Source: Streptococcus oralis (lineage in GTDB: Bacteria; Bacillota; Bacilli; Lactobacillales; Streptococcaceae). Taken from it: DNA of 6,329 nt. The DNA lies in NCBI GenBank assembly GCA_905370255.1, contig CAJPKC010000074.1, positions 1-6,329 on the forward strand. Reading direction: 5' to 3'. Within the stretch, counting starts at the first letter, position 1; each line of letters opens with the position of its first letter. Below the pieces are notes generated by a model. That model was not told where the DNA came from. It did not search any database and saw only the letters and a program-made list of their open reading frames with translations. Below are positions 1 to 5,900 of the stretch, piece after piece. The position numbers and the translations under genes were made by a program.

Positions 1-354
1 GTCTAATACATAGCAAGCCTCTTTACCAGTCAGGAGCATCTTTTTCTCATCAAAATATGGTGAAGTCTTTAGCTTTTCAAATGTTGATAGGTAAAAATCA
101 CGAGGCATGGTTGCTTCATAGAGGTCCTCTCCATGGAAACGAACGAGACTCCCATTTTCAGCAATGAAAATAATCTCATCTTTAACATCTGCAAAATGCT
201 TTTCAAGTGACAAAAGCCCACGACCTGAGGCAACAGCAAAGTAGATTCCTTTTTCTTGATAAGAATGGAGCAACTTTTTCAGACGCTCCATATCAAATTG
301 ACCGACACCATCCAAAAAAGTACCGTCCATATCCGTTGCTACTAATTTAATCAT
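1..354 (-). CDS. Cof-type HAD-superfamily phosphatase, 5' part only
   Basis: This is the first 118 codons of a gene that continues beyond the left edge; family members are usually about 265-275 residues. The product starts MIKLVATDMDGTFLD. This is HAD motif I, with the nucleophile Asp8 and the general acid/base Asp10 in DxDGT. Motif II is the ASGR at residues 42-45 (Ser43), and AENGS follows at 65-69, as is usual in the Cof/YwpJ-like subfamily with a C2 cap. Such cytosolic, Mg-dependent enzymes remove phosphate from small metabolites such as sugar phosphates, FMN or PLP; the substrate cannot be told here. The ATG at 354-352 is preceded by GAAG 5 bases upstream and by GGAG about 12 bases upstream, so the ribosome site is ordinary to weak. 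From memory, pneumococcal genomes carry Cof genes directly after smc, so this gene probably marks the ancestral backbone. The family call is firm; the substrate is unknown. Confidence 0.9.
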   Translation of the reverse strand, partial: MIKLVATDMDGTFLDGVGQFDMERLKKLLHSYQEKGIYFAVASGRGLLSLEKHFADVKDEIIFIAENGSLVRFHGEDLYEATMPRDFYLSTFEKLKTSPYFDEKKMLLTGKEACYVLD

Positions 355-390
355 AAATTCTTCATACTCCAATTAATAAATCTACCTTCT

Positions 391-399
391 ATTATACCA
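391..399 (-). promoter_or_regulatory. Extended -10 promoter of the HAD gene
   Basis: Read on the minus strand, positions 399-391 are TGGTATAAT: a perfect -10 hexamer with the TGn extension common in streptococcal promoters. The region 17 bases further upstream reads GTCTTT, a poor -35 box, as expected if the extended -10 does the work. Transcription would start near 384, leaving a leader of about 30 bases before the HAD ATG at 354. The U-tract of the neighbouring terminator (410-416) lies just upstream, within the region the polymerase would cover. Confidence 0.6.
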
Positions 400-409
400 T
401 AGAAAAAGT

Positions 410-440
410 AAAAAAAGACGTGCTGAATTGACACGTCCTT
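410..440 (-). terminator. Rho-independent terminator on the minus strand, apparently without its gene
   Basis: On the minus strand, GACGTG (437-432) and CACGTC (422-417) form a 6-bp stem with a 9-base loop. Three more pairs (A-U, A-U, G-U) extend it to 9 bp. A run of seven T (416-410) follows, which is the classic intrinsic terminator pattern. On the plus strand the hairpin is not followed by a T run, so it works leftward only. No intact minus-strand gene ends directly upstream: the next one to the right (the HD gene) ends at 1378 and has its own terminator. The likely former client is the decayed reading frame at 454-525. Confidence 0.7.
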
Positions 441-453
441 GTATTCTATAAAT

Positions 454-525
454 CTATCCGTAGAGCCATTTAAAGACCAGGCTGATTTGCTTGCCTTCTT
501 TTATATACAACCTCTCAACACCTGT
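454..525 (-). pseudogene. Possible decayed 3' end of an unidentified gene
   Basis: Between two in-frame stops, the minus strand reads TGVERLYIKEGKQISLVFKW followed by LYG and a TAG at 456-454. The short stretch has the charged/hydrophobic alternation of a beta-rich protein C-terminus, and its stop lies only about 15 bases before the terminator hairpin at 440. Reading further upstream, a TAG at 528-526 interrupts the frame, and the preceding residues (IRIEFNQDHW) also look protein-like until a TGA near 567. There is no start codon or ribosome site for it. One guess is the C-terminus of a large serine recombinase, whose last strands look somewhat similar, but I do not recognise the family. It could also be chance. 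Confidence 0.3.
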
Positions 526-635
526 CTACCAATGATCTTGATTAAATTCTATTCTGATAATTAATCAGCTATTGCGTAAAAATTATCAATCTTTGGCTGA
601 CGCACATTTGTCACAATTAGAATAGCATATAGTTA

Positions 636-664
636 TTGACATATAGTCTAACATATGAAAAAAT
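636..664 (+). promoter_or_regulatory. Tentative promoter of the Nudix gene
   Basis: A perfect -35 hexamer TTGACA stands at 636-641. At 17 bases spacing the -10 position (659-664) is AAAAAT, which matches only four of six consensus bases. Transcription would then begin near 671, almost on top of the ribosome binding site GGAGG (672-676), giving a very short leader of about 14 bases. An octamer CATATAGT occurs twice here (626-633 and 640-647), 14 bases apart start to start, overlapping the -35 box; its TATAGT parts are alternative -10 candidates but lack good -35 partners. The -35 box is striking, the rest is weak. Confidence 0.35.
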
Positions 665-684
665 ACTTGTTGGAGGTTAATAAT

Positions 685-1152
685 ATGACTGAAAAAATCA
701 AAAACTGGGTTAATATTTGCGTTTTGAAAAATCAAGAAATTTTATTACTTAATAGACAGCACGATAATTTTCCTGGCTGGATTCCACCGGGGGGAAAAGT
801 TGAATTCCCTGAAAGTTTTTTTGAAGCTGCATTACGGGAACTTAAGGAAGAGACTGGACTCACTGCATTAAATCTTGAATTAAAAGGAATTTCAGGCTTT
901 ACTAATTCAATTGGTAATGAGAGATTTGTCTTCTATGACTTTTTATGTACTCAGTTTACTGGTGAACTAAGTACATCTGCTGAAGGTGAGCCAAAATGGT
1001 GGAATCTAAAAGATATTAATAAAATACCAATGCAAGATGAAATAAGAAAAAGGCTACCACTTTATTTAAGAAAAGGAAGCTTTGAAAGTATTAACTATTG
1101 GGATGATAATAAGAAATGCATTAGTGAAAACAAAACAATTTTATTTGACTAA
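685..1152 (+). CDS. Nudix hydrolase (MutT/MutX-like)
   Basis: A 155-residue Nudix protein, a usual length for the family. The Nudix box is perfect at residues 37-59: Gly37, then Glu43, then RELKEETGL (51-59) with the metal-binding Glu52, Glu55 and Glu56. WIPPGGK precedes it. Such enzymes split nucleoside diphosphates linked to another group, releasing the part beyond the diphosphate. The general layout, with a FTGEL strand and EGEPKWW after the box, recalls streptococcal MutX-type 8-oxo-dGTP diphosphatases, but the exact substrate is not readable. I chose the ATG at 685 because GGAGG lies 8 bases upstream (672-676). The in-frame ATG at 655 has no ribosome site and would sit upstream of the likely transcript start. 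The gene is AT-rich (about 30-35% GC in sampled lines), unlike smc and the TRIC gene. It converges on the HD gene and shares the terminator at 1234-1265. Confidence 0.9.
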   Translation: MTEKIKNWVNICVLKNQEILLLNRQHDNFPGWIPPGGKVEFPESFFEAALRELKEETGLTALNLELKGISGFTNSIGNERFVFYDFLCTQFTGELSTSAEGEPKWWNLKDINKIPMQDEIRKRLPLYLRKGSFESINYWDDNKKCISENKTILFD

Positions 1153-1233
1153 TATTCTCTACGGTATAATCAAGGGTATCTAATAAAAATCATCTACTCT
1201 AACAACTTTTTCCTTATATCTATAGATAGCTAA

Positions 1234-1265
1234 AAAGCCTTGGAAACAGCTTATTCCAAGGCTTT
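1234..1265. terminator. Strong bidirectional terminator between convergent genes
   Basis: AAAGCCTTGGAA (1234-1245) pairs perfectly over 12 bp with TTCCAAGGCTTT (1254-1265), with an 8-base loop. On the plus strand the stem ends in TTT and is followed by CTTTGTATTTT; on the minus strand it ends in TTTTT. It can therefore stop both the Nudix transcript (gene end 1152) and the HD transcript (gene end 1378). The rest of 1153-1377 holds no gene, only a -10-like TATAAT at 1165-1170 and a short minus-strand frame at 1275-1325, both discussed as findings. Confidence 0.88.
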
Positions 1266-1377
1266 CTTTGTATTTTACTGTATCAATTTCCTTATTCCGA
1301 TTTCAGTTGTGACAAGTTTAATCATATATATTTCCATTTTCCGGTTAAAATTCTATCTTCTATTGGGCTAACTGTTA

Positions 1378-1956
1378 TTAAAAATATAAGCCCTTTTCCA
1401 CACTTTCCTGAATCAAGTCTTCCGTCAGTTTCCATAATTCTTCTGATTCACTTTTTATGAACTTTTTCTTTTCTAATACCATGTCTGCACTGATATTATC
1501 AGGGTTATAATTTAATTCTGACACTTCTAAGTGATTTATCAGTGGTACCAATGCATCGATTACTCTTGCATATCTTGCTTCAGCACTCTGTCCTTTTTCA
1601 AATTCCAACCACAAATTTTTCATATTCAAATATTTCTCTTCTGGAAGGAGGCTCATTGTTTTTTCTATAGATTCTAACTCTCTATCATGAGAATGAACCT
1701 TTTTTTTATCATCAAAAACCCAAGTATCTCCGGCATAAATCTCACCTAAATCATGAATCAATAACATAGAAATAACTTTTTCCATTTTTAACTTTTCAGG
1801 ATAATAATCTTGAAGAACTATAGCAGCTATAGCACCTTGCCAAGAATGCTCGGCACTATTTTCAAACCTTCCATCAAGGGTTCTATTAAATCTTGTTACT
1901 GACTTTAACTTCTCTATTTCTTTAATAAAATCGACTGAATTCTTTAAATTACTCAT
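1378..1956 (-). CDS. HD-domain phosphohydrolase, YfbR/HDDC2-like 5'-deoxynucleotidase
   Basis: The product has 192 residues from the ATG at 1956-1954, chosen because AGGAG lies 5 bases upstream. The frame stays open up to about 2043, but that part has no ribosome site and covers this gene's promoter. The metal-binding residues fit an HD hydrolase: His37 in NSAEHSW, His68-Asp69 in LLIHDLGE with Glu72 (HDxxE), and Asp134 in RYARVIDALVPL. The AEHSW, HDLGE and AEARY...D pattern is that of HD_3 proteins such as E. coli YfbR and human HDDC2, which remove phosphate from deoxynucleoside 5'-monophosphates. Substrate assignment is by family only. The gene is the most AT-rich of the window (about 28% GC in a sampled line). 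It has its own promoter (1988-2016) and is insulated by terminators on both sides, so it is a single-gene unit. Confidence 0.85.
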   Translation of the reverse strand: MSNLKNSVDFIKEIEKLKSVTRFNRTLDGRFENSAEHSWQGAIAAIVLQDYYPEKLKMEKVISMLLIHDLGEIYAGDTWVFDDKKKVHSHDRELESIEKTMSLLPEEKYLNMKNLWLEFEKGQSAEARYARVIDALVPLINHLEVSELNYNPDNISADMVLEKKKFIKSESEELWKLTEDLIQESVEKGLYF

Positions 1957-1987
1957 TGTAGCTCCTATCTTATTTAAAATTTTAGAT

Positions 1988-2016
1988 ATAATACCAAAAA
2001 ATATTAATTTCATCAA
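1988..2016 (-). promoter_or_regulatory. Promoter of the HD gene
   Basis: On the minus strand, TTGATG (2016-2011) is the -35 and TATTAT (1993-1988) the -10, with a spacer of exactly 17 bases. The -10 is extended by TGG (1996-1994). The transcript would start around 1981, leaving a leader of about 25 bases with the AGGAG ribosome site. This supports the start at 1956 over the longer open frame. I see no obvious operator. Confidence 0.7.
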
Positions 2017-2033
2017 ATATTTCCCGTATTTGC

Positions 2034-2074
2034 AAAAAAACAAAATAGCGCCTAATTCATATAAGATTAGACGC
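2034..2074 (-). terminator. Rho-independent terminator after the TRIC gene
   Basis: On the minus strand GCGTCTAAT (2074-2066) pairs with ATTAGGCGC (2056-2048): 9 bp with one G-U pair and a 9-base loop. TATTTTG and a run of seven T follow (to 2034). It lies about 65 bases after the stop of the TRIC gene (2138) and upstream of the HD promoter, so it separates the two transcripts. A second small hairpin without a strong T run, TCAATC/GATTGA at 2106-2121, lies between the TRIC stop and this terminator and may protect the 3' end of the message. Confidence 0.8.
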
Positions 2075-2137
2075 TTGATTAAACTTGTAATTTATAAAAT
2101 ATTTATCAATCGAGTGATTGAACTTTCCTACCATCAA

Positions 2138-2797
2138 TCAATTCCAAGTCTTTTTATCCATATTTGGCAAAGAGAGCTTAAACTTAATAATACAGAGTCG
2201 AATCACAAAACCGACAATTGAGAGAATGATAAAAGCAGTGATTCTTGGAAAGTGAAGGACAAAGGCCAACCAGTAATAAATAACGCCAATTACAAAAGAT
2301 AGAAGGGCATAGATGTCCTCTTTTAGAACACTTGGGACTTCATTAATCAAGAGATCTCGGATGATACCTCCTCCAGCACCTGTTAGACAAGCCAAAATCC
2401 CTGCAGACATCAAGTTCAATTTACTATCAGCTAAGGCTGTAGCTCCGATTAGAGAGAAGATAATCAATCCAATCGAATCAAAGATAAGATAAGCTTCTCT
2501 CAGCCACTTATAGAATTTTTTTTCTTGACTAGCATTGGCTTGTTTTGATGTCACAAAGGCATACATAATAACAGCTACTAGAATAGAGACATAAATCGGT
2601 CCAGGATCTGCGAGAGCGGAGGGAAAACGACTGATAATAGAATCTCTTAAAATACCCCCGCCTACTGCTGTTACAATTGCCAATAAACTAATTCCAAAAA
2701 TATCTAAACGTTTACCAAATCCTTTGATGGCTCCTGACGCCGCAAAGGCTATAGTCCCAATATAATTACAAATCATTAGGAATAGGTCAAAATCCAT
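2138..2797 (-). CDS. TRIC/UPF0126-family membrane protein (YicG-like)
   Basis: A 219-residue, very hydrophobic protein with an internal repeat: two copies of a three-helix unit, each with a glycine triplet before Arg-Asp. These are TAVGGGILRD (43-52) and TGAGGGIIRD (139-148). This doubled pattern defines the prokaryotic TRIC (UPF0126, two PF03458 domains) family, trimeric channels or transporters of the cell membrane with seven predicted helices. Hydrophobic stretches lie near 5-25, 33-50, 68-84, 103-123, 128-150, 162-181 and 186-206; a charged loop (85-101, KQANASQEKKFYKWLRE) separates the halves. Proposed substrates are monovalent cations, or glycine in the case of E. coli YicG; the sequence does not decide. 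AGGAG lies 5 bases before the ATG at 2797-2795. The gene starts only 88 bases after the native smc stop with no terminator between, so it is probably transcribed at least partly with smc. GC content is like smc. Confidence 0.88.
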   Translation of the reverse strand: MDFDLFLMICNYIGTIAFAASGAIKGFGKRLDIFGISLLAIVTAVGGGILRDSIISRFPSALADPGPIYVSILVAVIMYAFVTSKQANASQEKKFYKWLREAYLIFDSIGLIIFSLIGATALADSKLNLMSAGILACLTGAGGGIIRDLLINEVPSVLKEDIYALLSFVIGVIYYWLAFVLHFPRITAFIILSIVGFVIRLCIIKFKLSLPNMDKKTWN

Positions 2798-2885
2798 GTA
2801 AGCTCCTCAATTTATTTTGTAACCTTTCTGACTTCTTGAAGGTCATTCTACATGCTCTAGTTTGAAATGTTATATTGAAAACAAA

Positions 2886-2996
2886 CTAAGCATCCATATT
2901 TTCTAAATCTTTTAGTTTAACAGAGACAATCTTAGAAACACCAGATTCTTGCATGGTTACTCCATAAATAGAGTCTGCGGCTGCCATGGTTCCCTT
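2886..2996 (-). pseudogene. smc: Displaced C-terminal tail of smc, out of frame
   Basis: In the frame one base off from the main smc reading, the minus strand from 2996 to 2886 encodes KGTMAAADSIYGVTMQESG and continues to KLKDLENMDA and a TAG at 2888-2886, 36 residues in all. From memory this matches the normal end of streptococcal SMC, where THRKGTM follows the H-loop. It has no start or ribosome site of its own. Joined to the upstream part it would restore a protein of about 1179 residues, the length I recall for pneumococcal SMC. Confidence 0.85.
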
Positions 2997-5900
2997 CGGT
3001 GGGTAACAACGATAAACTGGCTATCCTTGTCAAATCGGTTAAGATAATCCCCAAAGCGTTTAACGTTAGCTTCATCGAGTGCAGCCTCTACTTCATCCAA
3101 AATAACAAATGGAATGGTCTTGACACGAATGATTGAGAAGAGCAAAGCAAGAGCTGACAACGCCTTCTCTCCACCACTCATGAGGTTGAGAGATTGGATT
3201 TTCTTACCAGGCGGTTGAACAGAGATTTCAACACCCGCTGTCAATAAATCTCCCTCGGTCAGGATTAGGTCCGCTTGACCACCACCAAACATCTGCTTGA
3301 AGGTCACTTTGAAGGATTCACGAATAGCTTCAAAGGTTGATTTGAATCGTTCCTTCACTTCATCGTTCATCTCTGTAATGGTTTCAAGAAGAAGATTTTT
3401 GGCAGAAAGAATGTCATCACGCTGACTATTTAAGAATTCCAAGCGTTCGTGAACTTCGTCAAACTGTTCAATGGCATCCAAATTGACTGGACCAAGTGAA
3501 CGAATGGCTTTTTCTAGATCCTTGACCTTTTGTTCAGCGATTGCTAAATCTTCCAACTGATTAGCTTGCTCCAAAGCTTCTGTATAACTAATCTGGTATT
3601 CTTCAGTCAGTTGACCTTGAAGATAGCGAAGGCGGTCCGTAATCTTCTCTTTGGTTGCTTCTGCACGTGTTTGCTTACGAATCCATTCTTCATTTTGCTG
3701 ACGAGCTTGTTCTAAATGACTAGCAATATCATCCAATTGACCTTCAATATCATCCAGCTCAAACTGCTTGCGAATAAGCCCTTGTTGAATTTCTTCCTTC
3801 TGACTCTTAGCTTCTGTTTCCTGCTTGGTCAAAAGTTCCGTATCAACCTTTTCAAGATTGTCTACCTTTTCTTGGAGAAGGCGTTCGATTTCATCTTGCT
3901 CCATATCAAGGTATTCAAGCTCTTTGTTAATCCGTTCAATATCCGCAACTTCATAACGCTTTCGCCCTATCATTTCTGTCTTGCGAAGCCGCTCTTGAGA
4001 AAGTTTTTCCTGCAAGTTTTGATAACGTTCTTGAATAGCATTTTTATTGGACTTGATTTCTTCAATTTCTGATTCAAGCTTTTGCTTTTCAGTTGCGATG
4101 ATTGAAAGACGTTCTTGGCATTTTTCTTTTTCAGCTTGCCAATCTCCACCTCTGAGATTGTTTAATTCTTTTTCCTGAAGTTCTAAAAGTGTTTCGAGTT
4201 CTTCGACTTGTTGGCAAGTTTGTTGATAAGCCAGATATAAGCCCTGCTCCTCTATACGAGCTTGCTCTCCTTGAGACTTAATAGTCTCCAAAGTTTGACT
4301 GAGGGCTGTCAAGCCTTCTTGAAGTGATTTCAGATTTTCTTCCTCTTGACGAAGAAGTTTTTCTTCTTGAGCAATTTCTTTTTGCAACTGCTCCAATTCA
4401 GGCTTGATGAAAATGCTGTTATTTTGACGATTGGCACCACCAGCATAAGAACCACCTGTTCGCAATTCTGTACCATCGAGGGTTACCATCCGAACCTGAT
4501 AGCGTACCTTACGAGCTGCATCACGCGCATGCTCTACCGTATCAAAGATTGCAGTTGTAGCAAGCAAGTTTTTAAATATAGCTTCATGCTTAGCATCAAA
4601 AGTAACCAATTCATCTGCCATTCCAAGAAAACCTGGACTTGAGGCAATCACAGCTTGGTTCTGACCAGAAATGCTACGAGCCTTGATGGTTGTCAAAGGT
4701 AGGAAGGTCGCACGACCAGCTCGATTTCGTTTAAGGAAGTCGATAGCCTTAGTCGCTGCCTGTTCATCTTCAACAATGATATGTTGGCTACTTGCCCCGA
4801 GGGCAATTTCAAGAGCTGTTTGATAACGAACATCAAAAGTTAAATGTTCACTGACCGCTCCGACAATACCGCCCAGGCGATTTTTTTCTTGTAGAACACT
4901 CTTAACACCCGCATAGAAATTACTATGGTTTTTAAGAATGTTTTCCAGACTTTGCGCCTTGGCCTGTTTGTTTTTCAGACTATCCAAACGGTCAAAGAGT
5001 TGATTTTGCTGACTTTGATAAGCCTGTTTTTGCTCTTCTTCTTGTTTAGCATGCGTCTGATAGTCAGCAAGTAAGTTCTGTACTTTTTCTTTTGCTGATT
5101 TAAGAGAAGTTTCTTGCTCACTAGCCTTAGATTTAGCAGAAGCTAATTGTTCCTTCAAGGACTCCAATTGTTCTTCTTGCTTTTGAGTCTGTTGGCGACT
5201 ATTTTCAAGGTCATTCTCAATCCGTGTCAACTGATTAGAGACATCCGCTTCTTCCTGCAAGAAAGCAACAAAGCGCTCACGCAGTTGCTCAATCATCTGA
5301 TCAGGATCATCAGAAAATGCTACTAACTCAGCTTCTAAACGATTGAGCTCCTTGGTATTGACTGCTAGATTTTCTTCTAACTGACTGAGATTTGCTTCTT
5401 TTTCTTCCTTCTCTTGAATAAGAGCATTTCTCTTTTCATCCAAACTAGCTAAACGAGCTTGAGCCTCTTGTTGATTGAGAGCAACCTGCTCTGTCTCCAG
5501 TTTAGACAAGGCCAATTTCCGTTCTAAATCACTGATTAGAGCAGTCAAATCCATCAAACTAGTTTGATCTTTAGCCATCTCTGCTTGTAAATCTTGTCTC
5601 TGCTTCTTGAGAGATTGATTTTCAAGTTCTAGTGACTCGCGTTTTTGATAATAACTAGTCAACAGTTCTTGGACTTGGTTTAATTCTTCTTCTGTTAGAT
5701 CCAATTCAGCCTTATTGGCTTGAATTTGTGCAACCAAAACGTCCATGTAGATCGCTTTACGCTGACCGTCCAACTCCATAAATTTACGAGCTGTAGCTGC
5801 TTGCTTCTCCAGAGGCTTGATTTGATTATCAAGCTCATAAATGATATCTTCCAAACGATCTAGATTATCTTGAGTTTGTTTAAGCTTACTTCCCGTTTCT

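Larger units (their letters stand above)
1312..2088. repeat. 13-bp inverted repeat bracketing the HD gene
   Basis: ACAAGTTTAATCA at 1312-1324 is repeated, perfectly and inverted, as TGATTAAACTTGT at 2076-2088. Together they bracket the HD gene, its promoter and the terminator at 2034-2074. The arms are about 750 bp apart and AT-rich. A 13-mer match somewhere in a window this size is not very unlikely by chance, so the meaning rests on the placement. There is no transposase between the arms and no obvious target-site duplication outside them. Confidence 0.3.

Noticed and set aside
655..684. Ten-codon upstream extension of the Nudix gene beginning at ATG 655
   Set aside because: It has no ribosome site, while the ATG at 685 has GGAGG at ideal distance and the extension carries no family residues.
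1957..2043. 29-codon N-terminal extension of the HD protein that looks hydrophobic (MKLIFFGIISKIL)
   Set aside because: It overlaps a good promoter (1988-2016), has no ribosome site, and the family starts close to the chosen Met. It is not a signal peptide.
2030..2221. Open frame on the plus strand of 63 codons
   Set aside because: It covers a terminator and the end of the TRIC gene on the other strand and has no ribosome site; it is a chance frame.
2798..2885. A promoter or terminator between smc and the TRIC gene
   Set aside because: TATAAC- and TAGAAT-like hexamers occur, but none has a fitting -35; no hairpin with a T run is present, so neither is called.
2985..3001. Programmed ribosomal frameshift in smc
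   Set aside because: There is no X XXY YYZ heptamer and no strong stem downstream. A simple one-base deletion or sequencing error explains the data better.
3716..4072. Open plus-strand frame rich in Phe and Leu within smc
   Set aside because: It is the antisense reading of the Glu/Lys-rich coiled coil of smc, which always produces Phe/Leu-rich frames; no ribosome site.
4346..4642. Open plus-strand frame opposite the smc hinge region
   Set aside because: It lies wholly opposite conserved smc coding sequence and resembles no protein.
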